64,000 nt of DNA from Janthinobacterium sp. B9-8 (GTDB lineage: Bacteria; Pseudomonadota; Gammaproteobacteria; Burkholderiales; Chitinibacteraceae): the NCBI RefSeq assembly GCF_000969645.2, contig NZ_CP014222.1, forward strand, positions 4,529,740 to 4,593,739, written 5' to 3'. Both the position numbers and the translations under genes were made by a program. The notes beneath the pieces are model-generated. The model was not told where the DNA came from. It was given only the letters and a program-made list of their open reading frames with translations, and made no database searches. Below are positions 26,405 through 35,755 of this stretch, one piece after another. Position 1 is the stretch's first letter. Every line of letters begins with the position of its first letter.

Positions 26405-28357
26405 ATGGCGGCAGATCAAGAAATCGACAACGAAGACCAAGCGCGGACTGATTTCCGTGAGGTCAATCGGCCATCTGCTGAGCAGAAGGCCGATCCCGAA
26501 CAACGTAAAGCGAAGTTTAAAACGCTGATCGTGCTCGGTAAAGAGCGCGGCTATCTAACCTACGCCGAGATCAACGACCACCTGCCAGATGACATGCTGG
26601 ATGCCGAGCAAATCGAAGGCATCATCAGCATGATCAGCAATATGGGCATCCAGGTGTACGACGAAGCACCGGACGCAGAAGATCTGCTTATGTCCGATGC
26701 TGCGCCGTCTGTACCGGATGAAGATGCTGCTGAAGAAGCCGAAGCAGCCTTATCTTCCGTCGATGCAGAGTTTGGTCGCACTACTGACCCAGTGCGCATG
26801 TATATGCGTGAGATGGGTACGGTAGAGCTCTTAACCCGTGAAGGCGAAATTGAAATCGCCAAACGGATTGAGGACGGTCTTAAGCACATGATCCAGGCGA
26901 TCTCTGCCTGCCCAACTACTGTTGCCTATATTTTAGGCTTGGTAGAAAAAGGCTTGGCTGATGAGATTCGCATTGATGATGTGATCGACGGCTTTATCGA
27001 CCCTAACGCAGATGAAAACACCCCACCGCCAATCGAAGTGATTGAAGCGGAAGCCGAGGATGCTGACGATGCGGTCGATGAAGAAGAAGGCGAAGAAGAC
27101 GACGGTAGTGCAGCAGCTAAGGCCAATCTTGAGTTATTAAAAACTCAGGTGCGTGAGCATTTCGACATTGTGCGTGAGCACTTTGACAAAATGATTAAAG
27201 CGCTGGCCAAAGAAGGCGCACACGGCAAAAACTATCTGGAGCACCAGCAAGCCATTGCCGGGATTTTCCTGATTACTCGCTTCTCGGCTCGCCAGGTTGA
27301 ATCGCTCTGCGACCAACTACGTGGCATGGTGGATGAAATCCGCAGCTGCGAGCGTGAAATCATGGATATCTGTACTGTCCGGGTAAAAATGCCGCGTGAT
27401 CACTTCATCAAAACCTTCCCAGGCCGTGAAACAGATACGACATGGGTAGTGGATGAGATCAACTACGGTCACAAATACTCCGCCATTCTTGCGCGCTATC
27501 AGCACGCCATTATGGAAAAGCAACAAACTCTGGCTCAGCTGCAAGTTAACGCAATGATTCAGATTAAGGACCTTAAGGAAATCAACCGTCAGATGTCGAC
27601 GGGTGAAGCTAAGGCCCGCCGCGCCAAGCGCGAAATGATTGAAGCCAACTTGCGTCTGGTCATTTCGATTGCTAAGAAATACACCAACCGTGGTTTGCAG
27701 TTCCTCGACCTGATTCAGGAAGGCAATATTGGCCTGATGAAAGCGGTAGATAAGTTTGAATATCGCCGTGGTTACAAGTTCTCAACCTACGCAACATGGT
27801 GGATTCGCCAAGCGATTACCCGTTCGATTGCCGATCAGGCCCGTACTATTCGTATTCCGGTACACATGATCGAAACAATCAACAAGATGAACCGCATTCA
27901 GCGGCAAATCTTGCAGGAAACCGGCATTGAGCCGACTCCTGACGAGCTTGCTGAAAAAATGGAAATGCCGGAAGACAAGATCCGCAAAATCCTCAAGATC
28001 GCCAAAGAGCCGATCTCGATGGAAACGCCGATCGGTGACGACGACGATTCCCATTTGGGCGATTTTATCGAAGACTCAAACAATCTGGCTCCAGCCGAAG
28101 CCGCTATCTACGCAGGCCTGCGTGAAGCGACGAAGGAAGTGCTGGATACTCTGACTCCACGTGAAGCTAAAGTGCTGCGTATGCGCTTTGGTATCGATAT
28201 GAACACCGATCACACGCTGGAAGAAGTGGGTAAGCAGTTTGATGTTACGCGTGAGCGTATTCGTCAGATCGAAGCCAAGGCTTTACGTAAGCTTCGCCAC
28301 CCGACTCGTTCAGAAAGACTGAAAAGTTTTGTTGAAAGTCAGGCCAGCGAAGGTTAA
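26405..28357 (+). CDS. rpoD: Primary sigma factor RpoD (sigma-70)
   Basis: A 650-aa housekeeping sigma factor. In order: region 1.1 (about 30-95; helical), region 1.2 (DPVRMYMREMGTVELLTREG), a long acidic non-conserved insert (about 200-245, typical of proteobacteria), region 2 (GLQFLDLIQEGNIGLMKAVD, then the -10-reading FSTYATWWIRQAITR), region 3, and region 4 with the -35-reading helix VTRERIRQIEAKALRKL near the end. It ends the macromolecular synthesis group and is followed by a tRNA gene. Confidence 0.98.
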   Translation: MAADQEIDNEDQARTDFREVNRPSAEQKADPEQRKAKFKTLIVLGKERGYLTYAEINDHLPDDMLDAEQIEGIISMISNMGIQVYDEAPDAEDLLMSDAAPSVPDEDAAEEAEAALSSVDAEFGRTTDPVRMYMREMGTVELLTREGEIEIAKRIEDGLKHMIQAISACPTTVAYILGLVEKGLADEIRIDDVIDGFIDPNADENTPPPIEVIEAEAEDADDAVDEEEGEEDDGSAAAKANLELLKTQVREHFDIVREHFDKMIKALAKEGAHGKNYLEHQQAIAGIFLITRFSARQVESLCDQLRGMVDEIRSCEREIMDICTVRVKMPRDHFIKTFPGRETDTTWVVDEINYGHKYSAILARYQHAIMEKQQTLAQLQVNAMIQIKDLKEINRQMSTGEAKARRAKREMIEANLRLVISIAKKYTNRGLQFLDLIQEGNIGLMKAVDKFEYRRGYKFSTYATWWIRQAITRSIADQARTIRIPVHMIETINKMNRIQRQILQETGIEPTPDELAEKMEMPEDKIRKILKIAKEPISMETPIGDDDDSHLGDFIEDSNNLAPAEAAIYAGLREATKEVLDTLTPREAKVLRMRFGIDMNTDHTLEEVGKQFDVTRERIRQIEAKALRKLRHPTRSERLKSFVESQASEG

Positions 28358-28372
28358 TATAGCGCCTCTTAT

Positions 28373-28449
28373 GGGCCTGTAGCTCAGTTGGTTAGAGCAG
28401 AGGACTCATAATCCTTTGGTCGTCGGTTCAAGTCCGACCGGGCCCACCA
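28373..28449 (+). tRNA. tRNA with CAT anticodon, probably tRNA-Ile2 (lysidine type)
   Basis: A 77-base cloverleaf with encoded CCA: acceptor GGGCCTG/CGGGCCC (one U-G pair), anticodon loop CTCATAA, and T-loop TTCAAGT. CAT can be elongator Met, initiator Met or Ile2. Acceptor pairs C4-G69 and C5-G68 and the G27-U43 pair match features used by TilS to modify tRNA-Ile2, so Ile (AUA reading) is favoured over Met. An initiator is unlikely because position 1-72 is paired. Confidence 0.9.
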
Positions 28450-28467
28450 GTATCGCAATAGAAAAAT

Positions 28468-28492
28468 ACCCAGCCATGTGCTGGGTTTTTTT
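28468..28492 (+). terminator. Terminator after rpoD/tRNA
   Basis: CCCAGC (28469-28474), 5-base loop, GCTGGG (28480-28485), then seven T. It should end the tRNA transcript. Confidence 0.9.
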
Positions 28493-29003
28493 CGCTTGTA
28501 ATTCTAAAAAATATTTGTCGGGCTAATCATTTTGATGGCTGTATTGGCTTGTTAGCTGGAGTGTAGCCATGGTTTATATATTTTCTATATTATTACTTCC
28601 TTATAAAGAATTTTTTAAGATTGGTAATATAACTTTTAAAGGAAAGCGTCATGTACTAAAGGGGTGTTACGTAGTAATATAACAAAACAGAAGTAAGTAT
28701 TTGTAAGTTTTTGGTGTAATATAGTTTGTTAAAATTAAAAAACGTTTAGTGCGCATGAAATTCATATATAAGTAATCAATTAATATACTGATATATTAAT
28801 TTATGTAAGAAATTGATTAGGGTTTTTTATTATTCTTACAAGAAAATTGTTGGTATTTTGCAATGTAAAGCAGGATATGCAGTAAGTTGAAAATACAGGT
28901 AAACTGTTTGCTATGACATGTAGAAAAAATGTAACGCGACTATCAGTAGGCGATTTGAAATACTTCTCCTGTACCTTCCTAAATTAATAAGAGCTAAATA
29001 AGT
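28493..29003 (+). other. AT-rich leader region of the exopolysaccharide locus
   Basis: About 510 bases, very AT-rich, with no gene or tRNA. It must carry the main promoter and probably activator sites of the eps locus; a sigma-54-like site is listed separately. Confidence 0.6.
28897..28912 (+). promoter_or_regulatory. Candidate sigma-54 promoter for the eps operon
   Basis: AGGTAAACTGTTTGCT has the required GG-N10-GC spacing (GG at 28898-28899, GC at 28910-28911) and a good -12 half (TTGCT); the -24 half is weak. Transcription would start near 28923, about 95 bases before epsL. PEP-CTERM/EPS systems in betaproteobacteria are often RpoN-dependent (PrsK/PrsR), which motivated the search. A sigma-70 alternative, TTGAAA (28887) with TATGAC (28912), has poor 19-base spacing. 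Confidence 0.35.
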
Positions 29004-29016
29004 AAGGATTTTAGTG

Positions 29017-30189
29017 ATGTGGTTTCGTATTTGCCTGCTAGGGGTTTGTTTTATTGACTATGCGCAAGCTGCCTATGATCCGGAAGACATACTCAAATTG
29101 AACGCTGGCTTAGGGTATCAATACGATAGCAACTTATTTAAATTAGATGAAAACATTAATAATACGCAAACCAATAAAATGGGTAAAAGATCAGATTCAA
29201 AGTTAGAGGCACGGTTGGGCGGGCGTTTAGATTTAACTATTTCACGGCAGCTGCTTACTATTAATGCGGATATTAATCAGATTAGCTATCAGAATTTTAG
29301 TGATTTGAATCATAATGATTGGAACGCAGGGTTAACATGGAATTGGCTCGTGGGTAGCACTCTGAGCGGAAAATTAATTGCCAATACATCAACAAGAATG
29401 TCATCGTTCGAAGATGATTTTTTGAGTGGAAGCGGTAATAGTGTATTAGATATGCAGCGTCAGAATAGCTTGAATTGGCAAGGGACACTGCAATTGAAAA
29501 GCTCTATCGCTATTATTGCGTCAGCGGGAACGACTACAGAAAAGCATGATTTAAAAGAATATATTAACGCAAAAAGCGATGTTGCGAGTATTGGTATGCA
29601 ATACCAATCAGAAAAAGGAAATTTTATTGCTGCGAGGCACAGTTGGCGAAAATATACCTATGATCAGGATTTGCCCTTTAGAGCTGGCTTTACAGAGCAA
29701 ACAAGCTCGATTGATATAGGCTATGCGCCCAGCAGTAAAATAGATCTAAATGCAAGCGTGGGCTTAAGCCAATGGGAGTCCGCACTGAATGGGCAGAGCC
29801 AGAATACACCGCAGGGAGATTTAGCCCTTGTATGGCGTGCAACAAGTAAAAGTATTTTTAGAATGAGTTATGGTCAGAGTTTTGCCGAATTTACGAGTGG
29901 TGCGGGGCGAAACTTAGATCAGCGTATGAATTTAAACGCTAAATGGCTGATGACAGAGAGAACAGACTGGACGATTGATTTTAATCATAGAGATCGAAGT
30001 CTTGAAGTAGTGGGTAGTCGTTCGGCAAATGATGAAAGCACTGATAGTTTGCGATTGGCTTTGAGCTATAGAGCACTTAAGCCATTGACGATCTCTAGCT
30101 ATGTTCAGGCAGAGCAACGCAAAAGTGATGTGCGCAATGGTAACTATAAAGATTATCAGTTTGGGTTTAATGCAAGGTTTGACTACTAA
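29017..30189 (+). CDS. epsL: EpsL-family outer-membrane barrel protein of the XrtB exopolysaccharide system
   Basis: ATG 29017 is 8 bases after AAGGA (29004-29008); the GTG one codon earlier fits less well. The 390-aa product has a short signal peptide ending near YAQA, then LKLNAGLGYQYDSNLFKLDEN, the DSNLF-type opening of EpsL barrels, and repeated amphipathic strands to a terminal aromatic (ARFDY). EpsL is the usual first or last gene of XrtB loci and is thought to aid export across the outer membrane. Confidence 0.85.
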   Translation: MWFRICLLGVCFIDYAQAAYDPEDILKLNAGLGYQYDSNLFKLDENINNTQTNKMGKRSDSKLEARLGGRLDLTISRQLLTINADINQISYQNFSDLNHNDWNAGLTWNWLVGSTLSGKLIANTSTRMSSFEDDFLSGSGNSVLDMQRQNSLNWQGTLQLKSSIAIIASAGTTTEKHDLKEYINAKSDVASIGMQYQSEKGNFIAARHSWRKYTYDQDLPFRAGFTEQTSSIDIGYAPSSKIDLNASVGLSQWESALNGQSQNTPQGDLALVWRATSKSIFRMSYGQSFAEFTSGAGRNLDQRMNLNAKWLMTERTDWTIDFNHRDRSLEVVGSRSANDESTDSLRLALSYRALKPLTISSYVQAEQRKSDVRNGNYKDYQFGFNARFDY

Positions 30190-30274
30190 GTAATTATTTA
30201 ATGGTAGAAGCATTATTTTATCTTGCAAAGAAATAAAAGATTGAAACTTTTTATTTCCTAAGGCGCTTAATATT

Positions 30275-31759
30275 TTGAATGACTCAGCAAAAAACATCGA
30301 TCAATATATGGACAGAAACTCTTTAGAGACAAGTATTGTAGCAACACCTAGTTTGCTTGCAGATAGATTTCGCGAGTTCTCTAATGCTGCGCCATTTATT
30401 AGTTTCTTTAAGCTTTTCATTGATCCGATTTTGGTGGTGGTCACCCTCTATTTATTGGCAATTCCGTTCCATGTTGCGATGGATGGTTATGAGTTTATAT
30501 TAGCAACGCTTGCTTTCCTGCTAACGGCGCTTTTGCTCGATGGCATGTTTTTATTTATGCCTGGCTACTCGCGGTCCTGGCTAGGGGTTGGCCGATTTAT
30601 TACTGAGTGGCTAGGGGTTGTGATTGCGCTAGTGTTAATTGGCCGTATTTCAGGTTTTATAGATTACTACTACCCTCCGTTTGTTATTACATGGTTTATT
30701 GTCGCCCCTATTGTTTTGATTTCAGTGCATGTGGCAATAAGGGTTTATGTATTACGCGTAGACTCAGGTGAAAATGCAGAGCGCAGTAAAGTAGTGGTAG
30801 TAGGGATTAACCAGCCTAGCCAGCTTTTGGTTAAAAATATCCATGAAGAGCCATTTTTAAAAATGGACTTCATGGGGTATTTTGATGATAGATCAATTAG
30901 CCGCTTACCAAAAAGTGCATCAGAGCATTTAAAAGGTAGTTTAGATTCGCTGCCAAAATATATAAAAGAGCACGGAATTAAAAAAATATATATTTCTTTG
31001 CCGATGAGCTCGCAGCCTAGGGTGCTTGAGCTGATAGATGAGCTAAAAGACAGCACGGCATCAATTTACTTTATTCCAGATTTATTCGTTTTTGATCTGA
31101 TTAACGCGCGGTTTGATAATGTGGCGGGCATGCCAATCGTCGCTATTTGTGAAAGCCCATTTATGGGGCTAAATGGCGTCATTAAAAGAATTAGTGATAT
31201 TTCATTATCATTCCTTATTCTGGCAATGATCTGGCCTGTTCTGGTGGCGATTGCGCTTGCGGTGAAGTTCACATCTGCTGGCCCTGTTTTCTTTAAACAG
31301 CGCCGTTATGGTGAAAATGGCGATAGCGTGCTGGTGTACAAGTTCCGTTCAATGACCGTGATGGAAGATGGCGAAAAAGTAGTGCAGGCGACTAAAAATG
31401 ATCAGCGCTTAACTTCTATTGGCAGTTTTCTTCGCAAAACATCCTTAGATGAGTTGCCTCAGTTTATTAATGTGCTGCAAGGAAAAATGAGTATTGTTGG
31501 CCCGCGCCCGCATGCTAATGCACATAATGAGCAGTATAGAAAACTGATTAAAGGCTATATGATCCGTCATAAAGTAAAGCCTGGTATTACCGGCTGGGCA
31601 CAGGTTAATGGCTTTAGGGGGGAGACAGACACCCTTGATAAAATGCAGAACCGCATTAAGTATGATTTGGATTATTTACGAAATTGGTCGGTATGGTTGG
31701 ATCTGAAAATTATTGTGTTAACAGTTGCAGTCATCTTCCGCGATAGAAACGCTTACTAA
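30275..31759 (+). CDS. Undecaprenyl-phosphate glucose phosphotransferase (WcaJ/EpsB-like)
   Basis: The initiating transferase, which puts the first sugar-1-phosphate (Glc in characterised WcaJ) on undecaprenyl phosphate. The 494-aa product has about four membrane helices (45-150), a nucleotide-fold domain (about 165-285; SKVVVVGINQPSQ), a further helix and the C-terminal sugar-transferase domain (VFFKQRRYGENG, YKFRSMTV, RKTSLDELPQFINVLQGKMS, VGPRPHANAHNE). The start is a TTG at 30275 with AAGG upstream; the ATG at 30308 would shorten it by 11 residues. It sits in the usual XrtB order. Confidence 0.9.
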   Translation: MNDSAKNIDQYMDRNSLETSIVATPSLLADRFREFSNAAPFISFFKLFIDPILVVVTLYLLAIPFHVAMDGYEFILATLAFLLTALLLDGMFLFMPGYSRSWLGVGRFITEWLGVVIALVLIGRISGFIDYYYPPFVITWFIVAPIVLISVHVAIRVYVLRVDSGENAERSKVVVVGINQPSQLLVKNIHEEPFLKMDFMGYFDDRSISRLPKSASEHLKGSLDSLPKYIKEHGIKKIYISLPMSSQPRVLELIDELKDSTASIYFIPDLFVFDLINARFDNVAGMPIVAICESPFMGLNGVIKRISDISLSFLILAMIWPVLVAIALAVKFTSAGPVFFKQRRYGENGDSVLVYKFRSMTVMEDGEKVVQATKNDQRLTSIGSFLRKTSLDELPQFINVLQGKMSIVGPRPHANAHNEQYRKLIKGYMIRHKVKPGITGWAQVNGFRGETDTLDKMQNRIKYDLDYLRNWSVWLDLKIIVLTVAVIFRDRNAY

Positions 31760-31788
31760 AACTTAATTTAAAAGTAAAAGGATTCGCA

Positions 31789-32682
31789 ATGCTTAAGACA
31801 ACAATAAAACCGCTGGTTCTAACGATTGCTGCAGTAGCGTTCTTGGCTGGGTGTGGAGATAAAGAAGAAAAAAAATCCCCAAGCCAGGTTTTAGCAAAGG
31901 TAAATAAAGCAGAAATTACTGTTCACCAGTTAAATGCTTTGCTGGGGCAAGTGCAATCTGCCACGCCAGCGATTAAGCAGCAAATGTTGGATCAATTAGT
32001 TGATCAAGAATTATTGGTGCAAAAAGCGACTGAGCTTAAATTAGACAGAGAGCCAAGTGTTTTGCAATCTATTGAAGCGGCCAAGCGCCAAATTCTGGCA
32101 CAAGCGGCTGCTGAGCGTGTACTGGGTAAGCCTGAAGAGCTTAAGCCTGCAGATATTGAGCGTTTTTACAACGATAATCCGGCCCTGTTTGCTGAGCGAA
32201 AGAATTACGATTTTGCTGTGTTTAGTCTTGAAAAGAAATCTTATGACGATGCATTGATTAAGCAATTGGATAAGGCGGCTAGTGCGCAGCAAGTAAAAAT
32301 GATTCTAAATACAGCCGAAATTAAATTTGATGAAAACGAAGTAAAGCGCACTGCAGAGCAATTACCACTTTCCTTATTACCTAAATTTGCAGCAATGAAA
32401 GTGGGCGACATCATTACCATGCCAGAAGCAGATAAGGTGGTATTGCTGCTCTTAAAAGAAAGCGTATCTGTTCCGGTTGCAAAAGAGAATGCCTCTCCTT
32501 TAATTCAGCGTTATTTGCAGAATGATAAAGTGCAGACAGATGCAAAAGCAAAAATTAAAGCATTACGCGATGCTGCAAAAATTGAGTACACACAAAAATT
32601 TGCTGAGTCAAAACCAGCAAGTGCAGCCAGCAATGTTGCAGCAGATGATGGAATAAAAGCAGGATTAAAAGGACTTAAATAA
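31789..32682 (+). CDS. epsD: EpsD-family lipoprotein (SurA/peptidyl-prolyl isomerase-like)
   Basis: The 297-aa product has a lipoprotein signal with lipobox LAGC. A SurA-like N-terminal helical domain follows (VNKAEITVHQLNALLGQV; QQMLDQLVDQELLVQKA), then a region where a rotamase domain would be expected but catalytic features are not obvious. It is probably a periplasmic chaperone for locus components. The stop overlaps the epsE start by one base. Confidence 0.85.
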   Translation: MLKTTIKPLVLTIAAVAFLAGCGDKEEKKSPSQVLAKVNKAEITVHQLNALLGQVQSATPAIKQQMLDQLVDQELLVQKATELKLDREPSVLQSIEAAKRQILAQAAAERVLGKPEELKPADIERFYNDNPALFAERKNYDFAVFSLEKKSYDDALIKQLDKAASAQQVKMILNTAEIKFDENEVKRTAEQLPLSLLPKFAAMKVGDIITMPEADKVVLLLLKESVSVPVAKENASPLIQRYLQNDKVQTDAKAKIKALRDAAKIEYTQKFAESKPASAASNVAADDGIKAGLKGLK

Positions 32683-33467
32683 TGAAAGCGACCCAGATAG
32701 TGGCTTTTGTTTTGATGCTATTTTGCAGCTGCATGGCTATGGCCGCTGCAAATAGTGAATATAGGCTAGGGCCGGGTGATATCGTTAAAATCAGTGTTTA
32801 TGATCACCCTGATTTAAGTACGGAATTACAGCTGAATGAGCAAGGGTCTGTTGCTTTTCCTTTATTGGGTGAGGTGAAGCTATTAGGCCTGCCTTATACG
32901 GAAGCTCAAGCTTTGATTGCCAATGGCTTAAAAAAAGGTGGGTTTGTAAATCAGCCTAATGTGAGTGTTTTGATTTCTCAATACCGCAGCCAGCGTATTG
33001 CAGTGATTGGTGAGGTAAACAAGGCAGGGCGCTACGCACTTGACGGGGCGACTGATATGGTTGATTTACTGGCGATTGCAGGCGGTTTAAATGCCAATGC
33101 AGGCGATACGGTGGTGGTATTGCGTGGTGCAGAGCGGATTGAGTATCGTTTAAGCCAAGCCATGAAGCTGGGTGATCAAACGAAGCGCAGTATGCCGATT
33201 GCTAATGGTGATGTGGTGTATGTGCCACGTGCTCAGCAGTTTTATGTCTATGGCGAAGTAAACCGCCCAGGCGTATATCGCATGGAGCCAAAAATGACGG
33301 TGATGCAAGCATTGGCGGTATCGGGTGGGTTTAATCCACGCGCGTCACATCGTAATTTAGAGATCCATCGGATTGATCAGTCAGGTGCAGTAATTAAAGT
33401 AGAGGCTAATTTAAGTGATCTATTAGTAGAAAACGACACGCTTTTTGTGAAAGAAAGCCTTTTCTAA
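32682..33467 (+). CDS. epsE: Polysaccharide export protein EpsE (Wza-like)
   Basis: A 261-aa secreted protein. After the signal peptide (ending near AMAAA) comes the polysaccharide-export domain, YRLGPGDIVKISVYDHPDLS, then SLBB repeats (RIAVIGEVNKAGRYAL and FYVYGEVNRPGVYRM). Unlike Wza it has no lipobox Cys at the cleavage site and lacks a long C-terminal helix. It probably forms the periplasmic or outer-membrane part of the export channel, with EpsL. Confidence 0.92.
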   Translation: MKATQIVAFVLMLFCSCMAMAAANSEYRLGPGDIVKISVYDHPDLSTELQLNEQGSVAFPLLGEVKLLGLPYTEAQALIANGLKKGGFVNQPNVSVLISQYRSQRIAVIGEVNKAGRYALDGATDMVDLLAIAGGLNANAGDTVVVLRGAERIEYRLSQAMKLGDQTKRSMPIANGDVVYVPRAQQFYVYGEVNRPGVYRMEPKMTVMQALAVSGGFNPRASHRNLEIHRIDQSGAVIKVEANLSDLLVENDTLFVKESLF

Positions 33468-33494
33468 TCTTTTCGTAATAGAGCTTAATTAATA

Positions 33495-34874
33495 ATGACA
33501 CTCGAACAGTTTTTAAATATTTTACGCGCCAGAAAACGAATTGGCATTGCTGTGTTTATCTCGGTGATTCTCGCTGCTCTGATTCTTAGCTTATTGCAGC
33601 CAAAGCAATACACTTCGGATGCAGCCTTGGCGGTGGATGTTAAAGCCACTGATCCTGTTACGGGGCAGCAGGTCGCTGGTTTTTTGGCGCCTAGCTATAT
33701 GGCTACTCAAGTTGAAATGATTGCCAGCCAAAATGGGGCTTTAAAAGTAGTGGATGCACTTGGCTTAGCCTCTTTGCCAGAAGCGCAGGCCCAGTTTGCT
33801 GAGGCAACGCAAGGAAAAGGAGATATCCGTAATTGGTTTGCAGAATCTTTATTGAAAGGCCTGGATGTAAAGCCTAGCCGTGAAAGTAATGTGATCAATC
33901 TTTCATATACCGCAGCAGACCCACAATTTGCGGCCGCATTAGCTAATGCATTTACGCAGGCATATATACGCACTACGGTAGATATTAAAGTAGCGGCTGC
34001 TCAGCAAAATAATACTTTTTTTCAAGAACAGCTCAAAACATTGCAAGCTAATTTAGAAAAGACACAGCAAAAATTATCCGAGTATCAACAGGAAAAAGGC
34101 ATTGTGGCGACGGATGAGCGCTTGGATATTGAAATGCAGCGTTTAAATGAAATATCCAGCCAGCTTGTTGGGGCGCAATCACAGACTTTCGATGCACAAG
34201 CGCGCGCGCGGGGGGGCCAAACAGCACCTGATGTATTGAATAACCCGCTTATTTTGCAATTAAAAGGACAGCTCTCTGCACAAGAAGCAAAGTTAAAAGA
34301 GCTGGCTGAAAAAAATGGCCCTAATCACCCACATTATCGTCAGGCACTGGCTGAAGTAACAGCAACACAAAATCAGCTTAATGATTTAATGAAGCAGTAC
34401 TCAGGTGGCTTAAGTGGCATTGCTGGTAATTCCCAGTCAAGACAAGCTGCTTTAAATGAAGCCATGAAGGCGCAAAAAGAGCGTGTATTAGAGCTTAAAT
34501 CAGGGCGGGCCAGCATCGATGTATTGCAGCGTAATGTAGATAACGCACAACGTAGTTATGATCAGGCATTACAGCGTTTTAGCCAGACCATGCTAGAAAG
34601 CCGTTCGGATCAAAGCAATATCACGATATTAAAATCGGCGACACCGCCTTTAAAACACTCAAAGCCTAAAACCGCATTAAATATGATTTTAGCTATTTTA
34701 GTGGGGGGCTTATTAGCAATTGGCATTGCAATGTTGGTTGAGTTGTTTGATCGGCGTATTCGCAGTAAAGAAGATATTGAAGCTATTCTTGGCATTCCTG
34801 TATTAGCCGATTTGCCTTTACCGGCCCGTAATAAGAAGAAAAGGTTTGGTCGCTTGCTAGGGGTAAAAGCATGA
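33495..34874 (+). CDS. epsF: Chain-length determinant EpsF (Wzz-like co-polymerase)
   Basis: A 459-aa inner-membrane protein with helices at about 17-37 and 400-420, and a large periplasmic region containing a coiled coil (about 165-330; EQLKTLQANLEKTQQKLSEY). The Wzz opening LEQFLNILRARKR and the second-helix region PPLKHSKPKTALNMILAILV are typical. The cytosolic tail ends in a basic stretch and overlaps epsG by 4 bases. It controls chain length and normally pairs with EpsG. Confidence 0.92.
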   Translation: MTLEQFLNILRARKRIGIAVFISVILAALILSLLQPKQYTSDAALAVDVKATDPVTGQQVAGFLAPSYMATQVEMIASQNGALKVVDALGLASLPEAQAQFAEATQGKGDIRNWFAESLLKGLDVKPSRESNVINLSYTAADPQFAAALANAFTQAYIRTTVDIKVAAAQQNNTFFQEQLKTLQANLEKTQQKLSEYQQEKGIVATDERLDIEMQRLNEISSQLVGAQSQTFDAQARARGGQTAPDVLNNPLILQLKGQLSAQEAKLKELAEKNGPNHPHYRQALAEVTATQNQLNDLMKQYSGGLSGIAGNSQSRQAALNEAMKAQKERVLELKSGRASIDVLQRNVDNAQRSYDQALQRFSQTMLESRSDQSNITILKSATPPLKHSKPKTALNMILAILVGGLLAIGIAMLVELFDRRIRSKEDIEAILGIPVLADLPLPARNKKKRFGRLLGVKA

Positions 34875-35755
34875 ATAGCATGATTAATCACGAGATCATA
34901 AATACAACGGCAGCAGCAGGTAATATTGGTAAGCAGTTATTAGATGCAGGAAAGCTTACGGTTAACCAAGCTGAGAAAGTATTATTACTGCAAAAAGAAA
35001 GTAATTTACGCTTTGGCCAGGCGGCTATCCAGCTGGGCTATATTACTGAGGCAGATATTCAAGATGTCTTGGCTCATCAATTTGCATATCCTTATCTTAG
35101 CTCCGGCCAAAGCGGGATTGATGAACGCATTATCGCGGCCTACAAACCCTTTGATCCAAGAGTCGAGGCTTTGCGCAGCTTGCGTAGCCAACTATTGTTG
35201 AGCTGGGTAGAAAACGGTAATAAATCAATTGCCCTGGCTTCATATGATGCTGGAATCACAACAGAGTTACTGGCGGCTAATTTGGCAGTGGTGTTTTCTC
35301 AATTAGGCGAGCACACCCTGTTGGTGGATGCCAATTTACGCTCGCCGCACCAGCATGCTTTGTTTGGGCAAACCAATCGTATTGGTTTAAGCGATGTGCT
35401 GGCTAATCGAGCTGGCCTTGAAGCAATTCAAAAAATTGGCGATTTGCGTGATTTATCCGTGCTAACAGCGGGGACTCAAGCACCCAATCCGCAAGAATTA
35501 CTCTCAAGAGATTCATTCAGCCAGCTAGTTACAGAATTAGCTAATCAATATGATGTAGTGATTTACCATACCAGCCCATTGATGAATGCGGTGGATGCGC
35601 AATTAATTGCCGCAAGAACTAAAGGAGTATTACTGGTTGTTAACCGCAATAAAACGCCAGTAAAAGGTTTAGCCACGACGAAGGAGCAACTCGAGTCGAG
35701 CGGTGCAGAAATATTAGGCTGTGTGCTTGCTACACCAGATGAGCAATATAAATGA
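34871..35755 (+). CDS. epsG: EpsG-family BY-kinase homologue with degenerate nucleotide site (probable pseudokinase)
   Basis: A 294-aa protein. The N-terminal region (about 18-76; LLDAGKLTVNQAEKVLLLQ, RFGQAAIQLGYITEADIQDV) is a small helical domain common in EpsG. The P-loop fold follows (about 95-290). Where family members have GEGRS or GEGKS before AANLAV, this protein has GITTE (128-132): the Lys/Arg and Ser/Thr are missing. Walker A' reads LLVDANLR (usually DADLR), and Walker B has His233 (VIYHTSP) for the usual Asp. There is no C-terminal tyrosine cluster, only one Tyr (DEQYK). It is intact and in frame, so it may have kept a scaffold role with EpsF. Confidence 0.85.
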   Translation: MNSMINHEIINTTAAAGNIGKQLLDAGKLTVNQAEKVLLLQKESNLRFGQAAIQLGYITEADIQDVLAHQFAYPYLSSGQSGIDERIIAAYKPFDPRVEALRSLRSQLLLSWVENGNKSIALASYDAGITTELLAANLAVVFSQLGEHTLLVDANLRSPHQHALFGQTNRIGLSDVLANRAGLEAIQKIGDLRDLSVLTAGTQAPNPQELLSRDSFSQLVTELANQYDVVIYHTSPLMNAVDAQLIAARTKGVLLVVNRNKTPVKGLATTKEQLESSGAEILGCVLATPDEQYK

